DNA from: Pirellulales bacterium
GTDB lineage: Bacteria > Planctomycetota > Planctomycetia > Pirellulales > JACPPG01
Direction: 5' to 3'
Assembly: GCA_035546535.1 (NCBI GenBank)
Contig: DASZWQ010000083.1
Coordinates: 1 to 64,000, forward strand
DNA: 64,000 nt
The notes beneath the pieces are model-generated. The model was not told where the DNA came from and searched no databases. It worked only from the letters and a program-made list of their open reading frames with translations. This document shows, in pieces, positions 9,566-18,777 of the stretch (positions are counted from its first letter, which is position 1; each line of letters begins with the position of its first letter). A program made the position numbers and the translations under genes.

Positions 9566-9638
9566 CACAGATTTCAGGAATAGAGTACGGGCGCGTATGA
9601 ACCCAGTTCATCAATCAATCTGCGGAATCCAATCTGTG
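9566..9638. repeat. Dispersed-type inverted repeat (CACAGATT/AATCTGTG)
   Basis: CACAGATT at 9566-9573 and AATCTGTG at 9631-9638 are perfect inverted arms. CGCAGAT just before the first arm and ATCTGCGGA before the second show that each side carries the same two-word pattern. It lies between the convergent LysR and molbindin genes and looks like a small intergenic repeat rather than a terminator, since no T run follows. Confidence 0.45.
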
Positions 9639-9644
9639 GACGCA

Positions 9645-9848
9645 TTAGTCCTTGGCGATCATCACGTCCGAGGCCTTGATCACGGCTGTAACGCGATCGC
9701 CGGCGGCCAACTTCATCCGCTCGGCCGAGGCCCGCGTGATGGCCGCCACGATCTCGACCCCGGCGGCAGAAATGACTACTTCCGCAGCCACGGCGCCCAG
9801 CTTTACCGCCGTGATCTGACCAGGGACCTGATTGCGTGCGCTGATCAT
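9645..9848 (-). CDS. mop: Molbindin (single TOBE domain molybdate-binding protein)
   Basis: A 67-residue protein made of one TOBE/Mop domain: SARNQVPGQITAVKLGAVAA at the start, then VVISAAGVEIVAAITRASAE and KLAAGDRVTAVIKASDVMIA, as in small molbindins that store or buffer molybdate as ring-shaped hexamers. The start ATG has an AAGGAGAT SD 4-5 nt upstream. No modABC genes are nearby, but moaC (molybdenum cofactor synthesis) lies 10 kb away in the same window. Confidence 0.92.
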   Translation of the reverse strand: MISARNQVPGQITAVKLGAVAAEVVISAAGVEIVAAITRASAERMKLAAGDRVTAVIKASDVMIAKD

Positions 9849-9907
9849 CGAAATCTCCTTGTCGTAGGCTTTATGGGTGTCGAATAGCTCGATGGTAGAA
9901 TCGTCGC

Positions 9908-10039
9908 ATGTTCGCCGTCGATATCGTTATTCACGACACCTATTTCATTCTCGATTGGCGGCTAGTGGCGGGCATCGTGAGCGCCTTGATCGTTATGGTG
10001 GCCGCCATCGCATGGCCTCTCTTAAGCAGGCGGAGATAA
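9908..10039 (+). CDS. Small membrane ORF with an IHDTYF motif
   Basis: A 43-codon ORF, too short for most gene callers. It begins MFAVDIVIHDTYF, followed by one hydrophobic segment (about residues 19-37) and a basic end SRRR. The HDTYF word resembles the HDTYYVxAHFHY motif of heme-copper oxidase subunit I and, as far as I recall, similar short HDTYF membrane proteins exist in other bacteria. There is no strong SD. It is divergent from mop with 59 bp between starts. Coding status is moderately supported by the membrane-protein pattern only. Confidence 0.45.
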   Translation: MFAVDIVIHDTYFILDWRLVAGIVSALIVMVAAIAWPLLSRRR

Positions 10040-10187
10040 GACCGCTGCTCCGCGAGAGGAATATTACCAGAATCCCGGCAACTTGCTGGATCGATCCGGT
10101 GGGCGATAAAATGCAATGCCGCGCGACTGCCTCCAGGACGGCAGGGCGCGGAGATTACTCTCAGACCAAGGCAGCCCACGGATACGC

Positions 10188-11150
10188 ATGAGCGAGGACT
10201 ACTACAAGACACTCGAAGTTGCCCGCGATGCCTCGCAGGACGACATTCAAAAAGCTTATCGTCGCTTGGCGCGGAAGTACCATCCGGATCTGCATCCCGA
10301 CGACAAGGCCGCGAAGAAAAAATTTCAGGAGGTACAGGGCGCCTTCGATGTCCTGAACGATCCGAAGAAGCGCGAGATGTACGATCGCTACGGCAGCTCG
10401 TTCGAGAGCGCCGCGGCGGGTGCCGGCGCGGGAGCGGGGCCAGGCGGCCCATGGAGAACGACGGCCGGAGGTCCGGATTTCGAGAACGTCGACTTCTCGC
10501 AATTCTTCGGCGACCGTTTCGGCGGTGAGGAAGGGGGCGGCTTCGCGAGCATCTTCGGCAACCTGGGTGGGCGCGGCAAGCAACGTCGCGGTCGCGCGGC
10601 TCAGCCCGGCGCCGATTTGGAAAGCGAACTCGAGGTTCCCTTCAACACGGCCGTGCTCGGCGGCCAGGCCCAGCTCAGCGTGCGTCGGGCCACGGGAAAG
10701 GTCGACACGATCAGCGTGAAGATTCCGGCCGGGATCGAAGACGGCAAAAAAATCCGGCTGCGCGGCCAAGGTGAGCCAAGCCCGACCGGCGGCCAAAGCG
10801 GCGACATCCTGCTGACGATCCATATCGCACCGCATCCCTTCTTCCGCCGGCGCGGCGACGATTTGGACGTACGCGTGCCCGTCACCCTGCTGGAAGCGGC
10901 CGAGGGAGCAAAAGTCGAAGTCCCCACGCCGCGCGGCACCGTCAATCTGCGCGTGCCGCCGAAAACGTCCAGTGGCACCAAGCTGCGCATCAAAGGACAC
11001 GGTGTTGCCAAAAGCGGCAAAACGCCGGGCGACCTGTATGCGGAAATCGCAATTATCCTGCCCAAGCAACTTAGCTCGGAGGATATGGAACAGATTCGCG
11101 GCATGTGCCAGAAGAGCCCGATCGACCCGCGGGCCGAATTGCGATGGTAG
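10188..11150 (+). CDS. DnaJ-family co-chaperone, CbpA-like (no zinc finger)
   Basis: A 320-residue J-domain protein. The start at 10188 ([11 protein letters not shown]) is chosen because the J domain begins right there; a longer frame from 10116 adds unrelated residues. The J domain spans residues 4-69 with the HPD motif (KYHPDLHP). A Gly-rich linker with DF/GF repeats follows ([10 protein letters not shown]), then the C-terminal peptide-binding domains (about 135-310). The Cys-rich zinc finger of classical DnaJ is absent, matching CbpA/type II J proteins that stimulate DnaK. The stop overlaps the next gene's start. Confidence 0.93.
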   Translation: MSEDYYKTLEVARDASQDDIQKAYRRLARKYHPDLHPDDKAAKKKFQEVQGAFDVLNDPKKREMYDRYGSSFESAAAGAGAGAGPGGPWRTTAGGPDFENVDFSQFFGDRFGGEEGGGFASIFGNLGGRGKQRRGRAAQPGADLESELEVPFNTAVLGGQAQLSVRRATGKVDTISVKIPAGIEDGKKIRLRGQGEPSPTGGQSGDILLTIHIAPHPFFRRRGDDLDVRVPVTLLEAAEGAKVEVPTPRGTVNLRVPPKTSSGTKLRIKGHGVAKSGKTPGDLYAEIAIILPKQLSSEDMEQIRGMCQKSPIDPRAELRW

Positions 11151-11494
11151 TGCGCCGGTCCGCAACGCTGGTCGCTTTATGTCCGCCGCCTGCCTCGGTG
11201 TTGTTGTGGGCCTTCGTCGAGACGGCGGAATTGCCGGTCGAGCCAGTGGCCGAACTCGACCCGGCCACACGTGCTACGCTGCTTTTGGCGCTCTTGGCGA
11301 TTATCGTATTAGGTGTCGGGCTGATCGTGATGGTAATTCTCGGTGGTCGGATGGTGCGGCGGTGGGCGCGGCTCACGCCGCCATCGCGGGTGCCTGTACG
11401 CGTACCCACGCCGCCGCCGCGCGAACTTGTGATCGAATTCGACGATGACGACCCAGACGCTCCGGCTGGCGATGCAAACGATGCCAGGCCATGA
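11144..11494 (+). CDS. Small single-span membrane protein of unknown function
   Basis: A 116-residue ORF starting with ATG inside the last codons of the dnaJ-like gene. It has an N-terminal hydrophobic stretch that may be a signal ([20 protein letters not shown]), a clear membrane segment ([20 protein letters not shown], about residues 42-61), basic residues after it (RMVRRWAR), and a Pro-rich then very acidic tail (EFDDDDPD). No family was recognised. It sits between the J-protein gene and rnpA and overlaps both, so it is probably translated as part of that operon; a role in membrane protein biogenesis is only suggested by yidD downstream. Confidence 0.6.
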   Translation: MVVRRSATLVALCPPPASVLLWAFVETAELPVEPVAELDPATRATLLLALLAIIVLGVGLIVMVILGGRMVRRWARLTPPSRVPVRVPTPPPRELVIEFDDDDPDAPAGDANDARP

Positions 11495-11840
11495 ACTGCC
11501 TGCCCAATTCCGTTTGAAGAGTCGAGAGGACTTCGCGCGCGTCTTCGAGAAGCGGGTTTCAGCGGCCGACGGTGTGCTCCGCATGTATGCGGTCGAGGGT
11601 AACGAAGCGTACCCGCGACTAGGATTGTCGGTTTCGCGCCGCGTCGGTAACGCCGTGGTGCGGAATCGCCACAAGCGGCTCTTGCGCGAAGCGTTTCGGC
11701 TGTTGCGCCCCGATTTGCCGGCGTTAGATATGGTGGTGATTCCGCACTCGCGCGGCGAGCCCGAGCTGGCCGCCTTTCAGCGATCGCTGGCCGCACTCGC
11801 GCGGCGATTGGAGCGGCGGCTGCGAAAGGAGTCGCCATGA
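11481..11840 (+). CDS. rnpA: Ribonuclease P protein component
   Basis: The protein subunit of RNase P, which assists the RNA subunit in 5' maturation of tRNAs. The diagnostic RNR region is present as VSRRVGNAVVRNRHKRLLREAF, giving a secure call. The start is uncertain: ATGs at 11445, 11472 and 11481 are all in frame, without a clear SD; 11481 gives the most family-like N-terminus (PAQFRLKSREDFARVFEK) and 119 residues. It overlaps the upstream membrane-protein gene and overlaps yidD by ATGA. rpmH, the usual upstream neighbour, is not present. Confidence 0.93.
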   Translation: MPGHELPAQFRLKSREDFARVFEKRVSAADGVLRMYAVEGNEAYPRLGLSVSRRVGNAVVRNRHKRLLREAFRLLRPDLPALDMVVIPHSRGEPELAAFQRSLAALARRLERRLRKESP

Positions 11841-12076
11841 GCGGGCTTTGGACTGCCATCCTGCGGCTGCCTGCGGAGACCTTGATTCTGGCGGTTCGGG
11901 TTTATCAATACACACTCAGCCCGATCGTCGGCCGGCAATGCCGCTTTGAGCCGACTTGCAGCCACTATTTCATCGGCGCCGTGCGCAAACACGGGGTTCT
12001 TGTCGGCACGCTCCGCGGTGTGGGCCGCATCTGCCGCTGTCACCCGTTTCACCCGGGCGGATACGACCCTCCTTAG
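11837..12076 (+). CDS. yidD: Membrane protein insertion efficiency factor YidD
   Basis: A 79-residue protein with the full YidD/DUF37 signature: YQYTLSPIVGRQCRFEPTCSHYF, with the two conserved Cys, then RICRCHPFHPGGYDPP at the end. YidD is a membrane-associated helper of YidC-dependent insertion. The start overlaps rnpA by ATGA. yidC itself, normally next, is missing; an unrelated lipoprotein gene follows after about 280 bp with no recognisable gene. Confidence 0.96.
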   Translation: MSGLWTAILRLPAETLILAVRVYQYTLSPIVGRQCRFEPTCSHYFIGAVRKHGVLVGTLRGVGRICRCHPFHPGGYDPP

Positions 12077-12358
12077 TCTGTCATTCGCAGTACTCAATAC
12101 GTCCAGGACGCTATCAGCAGTCGTTGCAATGATGTGACATCGACGGTACTTGCTGGCAAGGGACGCGATGTGCCGTCGAGCACGCAAGCTCGCCTTGACG
12201 CCCCGGCACCGTCCCACTATCTTCCCCGCCCGACTACCTTTCTCCAATTCCTTTCGCGACATTTGCCGGCGCTGGTCCTCTCGGCCGACGTGCGCTTGAC
12301 GAGCGCTCATTTCAGGCTGTGAAGAAAACCAGTGTCTACGTTTACGGAGCGCAATGGC

Positions 12359-14218
12359 ATGAGGCCTGCACGCTGGTCGCTCGTCGTTTTTGTGGCACTC
12401 GCCGGCTGTGGCGGACCGTTTATCCGCTCGCAAAGCCCCGAGCCCGACGTCGATATGCCGCGCACGAAACTCGTCGGCGATTACGCCGTGCCGTTCGGGA
12501 TGCACCCGGTAAAGGTCGAGGCCGTGGGCCTGGTGACCGGCTTGCCGGGCACCGGCAGCGACCCCGATCCGTCGCCGCAACGCGATGAGTTGCTGGCCGA
12601 AATGAAGGCCTATGGCGTCGACCACCCGAACAAGATCTTGGCCTCGGGCACGGCTTCGTTGGTACTCGTGCGGGCCTACCTGCGTCCCGGCATTCAACAA
12701 GGCGACCATTTCGATATCGAAGTGCGCGTCCCCAGCCGCAGCGCCACGACGAGTCTGCGCGGCGGCTGGCTGATGGAAACGCGGCTGGCCGAAATGGCCG
12801 TGGTACATGGCAGCGTCCGCGAAGGGAGCCTGCTGGCCAAAGGTCAGGGCCCCGTGCTCGTCGACCCATCAGCCGACAGCAAGGACGATAATCACGTTTC
12901 GTCCGGGCGAGGCCGCGTGCTGGGCGGCGGTATCGCGTACAAGTCGCGCCCCTTGGCGCTGGTGCTCAAGCCCGATCATCGCAGCGTTCCCATCAGCTCG
13001 CAAATCGGCACGGCAATCAATCATCGCTTCCACACCTATACCGCAGGGACCAAAAAAGGCGTAGCGAATCCCAAGGATGACCAGCACGTCGAGCTGATCG
13101 TCCACCCACGCTACAAGGACAACGTCGAACGGTACATGCAAGTCGTCCGCTCGGTCGCGCTCAAGGAGAGTTCGAGTCAGCAGATGGCGCGGCTGGTGCT
13201 GCTCGAGCGGCAATTGCTCGATCCCATCACGGCCGCGGCGGCTGCGCTAAAACTAGAAGCCATCGGCAAGGACGGCATTGCCACGCTCCGGAAAGGACTG
13301 CAATCCGGCGACGCCGAAATTCGCTTCTACGCTGCCGAGGCCCTGGCCTATCTCGATCAGAAGGACGCGGTCGAACCCCTCGTCGAGGCGGCCCGCGAAG
13401 TACCTGCCTTCCGCGCCTATGCCTTGACGGCCTTGAGCGCGATGGATGAGGTGGCCGCTTACGATGGCCTGCGCGAACTGCTGGACATGCCCAGCAACGA
13501 AACCCGCTATGGCGCCTTCCGCGCCTTGTGGGCCATGAACGCTCAAGATCCGCTTGTTCGCGGCCAGAAACTGAACGACCAATTCAGCTATCACGTACTC
13601 GACACCATGGGCCCGGAATTGGTCCACGTCACGCGCAGCTATCGGCCCGAAATTGTCGTCTTTGGTCAGGATCAGAAGCTGACGACGCCGTTCGTGATCG
13701 AAGCCGGCAATCAGATCATGCTCACGGGCAAGGAAGATCGGGTCACCATCTCGCGATTCGCTCCTAACGAGCCGGACCAGAAACGAGTCGTCTCGTGCGG
13801 GCTGGATGACTGCATTCGCGCCATGGCCGATCTGGGCGCCAATTACCCCGACATCGTCCAGGCGCTGCAGCAAGCGAAATCGATGGGAGTCCTGAGCGGT
13901 CGCCTCGCCATCGACGCCGTGCCGACCGGCGGACGGCGTTACGATCGCGGGGCTGCGAGCAGTAGCACCGACGCCGAAGAGCGTTCCGGAGCCAATCCCG
14001 AACAGCCCGACAACGGCGACAGTGACGCGAACGACGGCCAGGAGGAATCAACCGGGGTGGCGGTGGCAAACCCGCTGCCGGGGCTCTTTGATAGTGGTAA
14101 ATCCACCTTTGACCGCAAGGCGGCCGACCGCCCGTCCCGCTCAGAGCCCGAGCCTGCGGAGGATAACTCGGCTAAGAAGGCCCGGTCGTGGGGCTCGTGG
14201 TTGGGTACAATGGAATGA
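12359..14218 (+). CDS. FlgI-like lipoprotein with HEAT-like repeats
   Basis: A 619-residue predicted lipoprotein. The ATG at 12359 is preferred because GGAG lies 9 nt upstream and it yields a lipobox VALAGC with Cys17. Residues about 50-290 resemble the flagellar P-ring protein FlgI: AVGLVTGLPGTGSDP, LVRAYLRPGIQQGDHFDIEV, TSLRGGWLMETRL. Residues about 300-400 look like HEAT-type helical repeats (LKLEAIGKDGIATLRKGLQ, AEIRFYAAEALAYLDQKDA). The last 110 residues are hydrophilic and low in complexity. No other flagellar gene is nearby, so a role in flagella is doubtful; this fused form appears to be a planctomycete lipoprotein family of unknown function. Confidence 0.8.
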   Translation: MRPARWSLVVFVALAGCGGPFIRSQSPEPDVDMPRTKLVGDYAVPFGMHPVKVEAVGLVTGLPGTGSDPDPSPQRDELLAEMKAYGVDHPNKILASGTASLVLVRAYLRPGIQQGDHFDIEVRVPSRSATTSLRGGWLMETRLAEMAVVHGSVREGSLLAKGQGPVLVDPSADSKDDNHVSSGRGRVLGGGIAYKSRPLALVLKPDHRSVPISSQIGTAINHRFHTYTAGTKKGVANPKDDQHVELIVHPRYKDNVERYMQVVRSVALKESSSQQMARLVLLERQLLDPITAAAAALKLEAIGKDGIATLRKGLQSGDAEIRFYAAEALAYLDQKDAVEPLVEAAREVPAFRAYALTALSAMDEVAAYDGLRELLDMPSNETRYGAFRALWAMNAQDPLVRGQKLNDQFSYHVLDTMGPELVHVTRSYRPEIVVFGQDQKLTTPFVIEAGNQIMLTGKEDRVTISRFAPNEPDQKRVVSCGLDDCIRAMADLGANYPDIVQALQQAKSMGVLSGRLAIDAVPTGGRRYDRGAASSSTDAEERSGANPEQPDNGDSDANDGQEESTGVAVANPLPGLFDSGKSTFDRKAADRPSRSEPEPAEDNSAKKARSWGSWLGTME

Positions 14219-14369
14219 CGCTCTCGAGCCGACCGCGCATGGCGCTTGGCGAGTCTAGGTCCGTACCTGAAAGTCGACGAGGCCGACCAGCAAGCGGCCC
14301 TGATGGACCGCTCGTGGCTATCGACCTCGGAGCTGGCGATCGCTTTCCCACACCCATTCCAAGTTTGTC

Positions 14370-17300
14370 ATGCTCAAGGCGCTGGAACTTGTCGGCTTCA
14401 AAAGCTTCGCCGACAAGACCCGTTTCGACTTTCCATCCGGCATCACGGCCGTGGTCGGGCCAAATGGCAGCGGCAAGTCGAACGTCGTGGACGCCATCAA
14501 ATGGGTGCTTGGCGAACAGAGCGTAAAAAGCCTGCGCGGCAAGGAGATGGCCGACGTCATCTTCAATGGTTCGGCCAGCCGCGCGCCGCTCAACTACGCC
14601 GAAACCACCCTGACGCTCGACAACAGCACGCGCCGGCTGCCGATCGATACGGCAGAAGTGCTCGTTACGCGTCGCGTCTATCGCAACGGCGAAGGCGAGT
14701 ACATGCTCAATCGGCAGCCATGCCGGCTGCGCGACATTCGCGAGCTGTTTTCCGGCACCGGCGTGGCCACCGAAGCCTACAGCGTGATCGAGCAGGGCAA
14801 GGTCGACGTGCTCTTGCAATCGTCGCCGCGCGACCGGCGCCTGATCTTCGAAGAGGCCGCCGGCATCAGCCGGTTCAAAGCCAAGAAGGTCGAGTCGCTG
14901 CGCCGCCTGGAACGGGTCGAGCAAAACCTGCTCCGCCTGGGAGACATCGTCGCCGAGGTGGAACACCGCCTGCGCCAGGTGCGGCTGCAAGCCGGCAAGG
15001 CTCGGCGCTATAAGGAGTACTCCGACCGCCTGCAACAGTTGAGGACGCACGTCGGCCTGGCCGACTGGCGGCAATTGAGTGCCCGCATCGCGGAAATGGA
15101 GCGGGAACTACTCGCGCTCACTCTCGAGCGCAATCAAACGGCCGATGCCGCTCAACAGAGCGAAACCGCGGCGGCACTGGGCGAAACGCAGCTTGCGGCC
15201 ACGGCGGAAAAGATTCGCGCCACCGAGGCCCGCAGCGCGCAAATCCGCGAGGGCATCGCCACCCGCGAGGCGGCGCTCGATCATCATCGGCAGCGCACGG
15301 CGGAGCTCGACAAGGAGGCGGACCGGTTGCGCCGGCAATTGTCGGCGGTCAACGTGCGCGCCGGTTCGCTCGAACAGCAATTGCACGAGACGGCCGCACA
15401 GCTCTCCGCCGCCGAAAGCGATTATGCTCAAGTCGCGGCCAACGCCAGCGCCGAAGACCGACGCCTGGCGGATGTGACGAGCCGATTAGCGACCTTGCGC
15501 CGCGAGGGCGAGGCATCGCGCGACGCGTATCTCGCCGAAATGCGCCGGACGGCTCAATGCGAAAGCGAAACAAGCTCGCAGACTGCACGCCTGGAGTCGG
15601 CCCGAGTCCGCCGGCAACGTGAGGAACAACGGCAACAGGAATTACAGGCGGCGCGGAACACGCTTGAAACCGATCTAGCCGCATTCCGCGAGGGCGAATC
15701 GGCCTTATCGGCGTCGATCGCGCAGTTAGACCAGGTGATCAAGGCCGCACGGGACGAAGCGGCCGGTCTTGCGCAGCGACAAGCCCAGCAGCAACGAGAG
15801 ATCGCCCAAGTTCGCGAGCAATTGACCGCCGCCCGCGAACGGGCCTCCGTGCTCGAAGAATTCCAGCGGCGCCGGGAAGGATACTCCGAAGCCGTCAAAA
15901 CGGTGCTCGAGCGGGCGGGCATACCGGGCGGGCCCTTCGAGAACGTCCAAGGAGTCGTGGCCGAGCTTCTGCAAGTCAATTTCGAGATGGCGCCGCTCAT
16001 CGAAGTGGCGCTCGGTGGTCGGGCGCAGCACATCGTGGTGAGCACGCTGGACGAACTGATCCTCTCGATGCAAAAGGACCTGCAGCGATTTCCCAGCCAG
16101 GTGACGTTCACGCCGATCGACGCGCCTGAACATCGCTCAGCCACGCGCGACGTCGATTTGCGCGGCCAGACGGGCGTCTTGGGAAGAGCCGACGATTTCG
16201 TGCGCACCTCGGCGCCGTTCGTTCCCTTGGCAGTCCGGTTGCTCGGCCGGACATGGATTGTCGACACGCTCGAGCGGGCGACGACGTTGGCGGCCGCGCA
16301 CGCCGGGTTGAACTTCATCACGCTAGCCGGCGAAGCCCGTTTCGCGGATGAAACACTGTCCTTTGGCGCAAGCGCCCCCGCGGCAGGACTGATCTCGCGC
16401 CAGAGCGAGCTGGCGGTACTGGCCGATCAGATCAAGCGTTTCGAGTCCTCGCTCGCCGAACAGTCGCGCCTGGCCGCAGAGTGCGGCGCCGAATTGAACG
16501 CGGCGAATCGTCGTCGTGGCGAAGCCGAGCACGAGAGATCGCAACTGGTCGCGCAGCGCAGCGAACTGCAATCCAGGATCAAGGCGTCCGGCGAACGCGC
16601 GACGCAACTGGCAGACGAGCAGCGCCGTTCGCAGCTCGACCTGGCGACGATTGCCGAAACCCTGGCGACCATCGACGCGGCGCTCGTAACGCTTCGCGAG
16701 CGCGCCGCCGCATCTCGTGCCGTGCAGGCGGAACTGGAGACGCACGCCGCGGAGCTGGCCGAAAAGGTCGCCGACGAGGACGCCGCACGGTCCGCGATCG
16801 AAGCCGCCGTGGCCACGGTGAAGATCGAACTTGGTAAAAGCGAAGAGCGGCTGGCGAACCTACGGCTGCGGGCACGCCAATTGGAACAGGACCAGCGCGA
16901 GCGCCGACGCACCGTGGCCGAGGTGTCGGCGGAATTGGCGCGCGCCATCGAACGACGAACGGCCTCGGACCGCGTCCTCCTTGATACAGAATCGGAGTTG
17001 GCGCTGCTCTACTTGAACAAGGAAGGAGCCTTTGCCGAACTGGCCACGCTCGCTGCCAGAGAGGAAACGCAGCGGACCGAACGTGCCGCGCACCTGGCCG
17101 ACGTGCAGCGACAACGCGCGCGGGCGCACGATTTGGAAGAGAAGATGCACGGACATGAGCTGGCCACTCACGAAATCCGCCACGCCCGCACCACGGTGGC
17201 CGATCGGCTGCGCGAGGATTACGGGCTGGATCTGGCCGCCGCCGAGGAGCCGCAAACGATCGAAGAAACGCGACGGCGCGAGGAAATCGACGCCGAAATC

Positions 17301-17993
17301 GCGGAATTGCGGCGCAAGATTGCTCATATCGGCAACGTCAACCTCGACGCCTTGGCCGAGGTCGAAGAGCTTGAGGGGCGTTTTGCCCATCTTTCCGCGC
17401 AGCATCGCGATCTGAGCGAGGCCAAGCAATCGCTGGTCGAAATCATCGACCGAATCAATGCCGACAGCCGCCGGCTCTTTGCCGAGACCCTGGCCCGGGT
17501 GCGCGTCAACTTTCAGGCCCTGTTCCGTAAGCTGTTCGGCGGCGGACAGGCCGACATTCTGATCGACGAAGGGGCCGACATGCTGGAAAGCGGTATCGAG
17601 ATCATGGCTCGACCGCCGGGCAAGGAGCCGCGCAGCATTTCGCTTTTGAGCGGTGGTGAGAAAACGCTAACCTGCGTGGCCCTGCTGCTGGCCATTTTCC
17701 AATATCGCCCTAGCCCTTTCTGCGTACTGGACGAAGTCGACGCGGCACTGGATGAAGCGAATATCGAGCGCTTCATCGGGGTGCTGCAGGAATTCCTGGC
17801 CTGGACGCAATTCATCGTCGTAACACACTCGAAAAAGACGATGACCTGTGCCTCGACATTGTATGGCGTGACCATGCAAGAGTCGGGGGTCTCCAAACGG
17901 GTGGCCGTGCGTTTCGAAGACATCACGGCCGAGGGCAAGCTAGCGCCGGCAGCCGACACGGCGGCTAGCGACGACGAGACGCAGGCCGCCTAG
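14370..17993 (+). CDS. smc: Chromosome segregation protein SMC
   Basis: A 1207-residue SMC ATPase, which with ScpA/ScpB condenses and organises the chromosome. The Walker A motif GPNGSGKSN is at residues 30-38. Two long coiled-coil arms (about 165-510 and 670-1020) flank the hinge (about 510-660, starting around RREGYSEAVKTVLERAGIPG). The C-terminal head has the ABC signature LLSGGEKTLTC and the Walker B region FCVLDEVDAALDEAN. The arms are rich in Ala, Arg and Glu. There is no evident SD; the start is the family-typical MLKALELVGFKSF. Confidence 0.97.
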   Translation: MLKALELVGFKSFADKTRFDFPSGITAVVGPNGSGKSNVVDAIKWVLGEQSVKSLRGKEMADVIFNGSASRAPLNYAETTLTLDNSTRRLPIDTAEVLVTRRVYRNGEGEYMLNRQPCRLRDIRELFSGTGVATEAYSVIEQGKVDVLLQSSPRDRRLIFEEAAGISRFKAKKVESLRRLERVEQNLLRLGDIVAEVEHRLRQVRLQAGKARRYKEYSDRLQQLRTHVGLADWRQLSARIAEMERELLALTLERNQTADAAQQSETAAALGETQLAATAEKIRATEARSAQIREGIATREAALDHHRQRTAELDKEADRLRRQLSAVNVRAGSLEQQLHETAAQLSAAESDYAQVAANASAEDRRLADVTSRLATLRREGEASRDAYLAEMRRTAQCESETSSQTARLESARVRRQREEQRQQELQAARNTLETDLAAFREGESALSASIAQLDQVIKAARDEAAGLAQRQAQQQREIAQVREQLTAARERASVLEEFQRRREGYSEAVKTVLERAGIPGGPFENVQGVVAELLQVNFEMAPLIEVALGGRAQHIVVSTLDELILSMQKDLQRFPSQVTFTPIDAPEHRSATRDVDLRGQTGVLGRADDFVRTSAPFVPLAVRLLGRTWIVDTLERATTLAAAHAGLNFITLAGEARFADETLSFGASAPAAGLISRQSELAVLADQIKRFESSLAEQSRLAAECGAELNAANRRRGEAEHERSQLVAQRSELQSRIKASGERATQLADEQRRSQLDLATIAETLATIDAALVTLRERAAASRAVQAELETHAAELAEKVADEDAARSAIEAAVATVKIELGKSEERLANLRLRARQLEQDQRERRRTVAEVSAELARAIERRTASDRVLLDTESELALLYLNKEGAFAELATLAAREETQRTERAAHLADVQRQRARAHDLEEKMHGHELATHEIRHARTTVADRLREDYGLDLAAAEEPQTIEETRRREEIDAEIAELRRKIAHIGNVNLDALAEVEELEGRFAHLSAQHRDLSEAKQSLVEIIDRINADSRRLFAETLARVRVNFQALFRKLFGGGQADILIDEGADMLESGIEIMARPPGKEPRSISLLSGGEKTLTCVALLLAIFQYRPSPFCVLDEVDAALDEANIERFIGVLQEFLAWTQFIVVTHSKKTMTCASTLYGVTMQESGVSKRVAVRFEDITAEGKLAPAADTAASDDETQAA

Positions 17994-18777
17994 CTGCCGT
18001 CGACGATCGCCACGGACGAAATGTCCAGGTCGTCGTCATCGCCGGATCGAGCCCCCTCTTTTATGGCCTGGCACGCTTGCACCGCGGCTGCCGGCAACTT
18101 TGCGCCACACGGCAGAACCGGCACAGGCCGCTTGTGCGCTATCCGTGGGACAGCAGTCGCAGCCGGCTATTGTGACGCAGACCGGCGGCTTTTCGCCCGC
18201 GCCAAGAGCGGCACGATCGGGGTGGACGTTACGATTGGAAAAAGTTTTTAAAGTCGTAAGCGTCTTTATCTCGAAACTTACTTTCGGATAGCTCATCAGG
18301 CACATGAGGCCTCAGCCGAGGTACGTGCTGCCGGGGTGAGTTGCAGGGGGGAACCTGCCACAAGACACGCCTTGTTTGCTGGTCCGCTTGGCCCCATGCG
18401 CCAAACGCGTGCGCCGGCTCTCCCCTCAGCGTTCGCCGCTTTGCCTTTAGCTAGCAGAGACCTTCCGCATTGGCGCGATGGGAACGCGTGTTCCCTAGAT
18501 TGCGGATTTTCTCTGCGTGCTGATTGCAATGCATGCCGATACGGAGTCAGTAAGGCACCGGTCAGAGGGAGCTGAGCCAGAGCCGACACAAGAGCAAACA
18601 AGTTAAGCCCCGACCCAGATGCTTGCCCCGCTGGCGGCCTGGTTGCCCACAGCCGGCACGAAGGACCGCGAGAAGGCCGCCGTTGAGCGCAAGCGAGGGG
18701 CTGTTGCTCGTCCGAGACCCTGGTCGTCTCGGAGGAGCGAAGATCCCAAACAACGTGAACGAATTGGAGAGTTTGCG
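17994..18777. other. Long intergenic region / leader of the HTH-receiver gene
   Basis: About 785 bp without a credible gene; the ORFs present lack family resemblance and have poor codon usage. An AT-rich patch at 18232-18290 (GGAAAAAGTTTTTAAAGTCG and following) stands out from the GC-rich surroundings and may be a promoter. A hairpin TCCGAGAC-N7-GTCTCGGA lies at 18711-18733, 45 nt before the next start codon. If transcription begins at the AT-rich patch, the leader would be roughly 480 nt. Confidence 0.45.
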
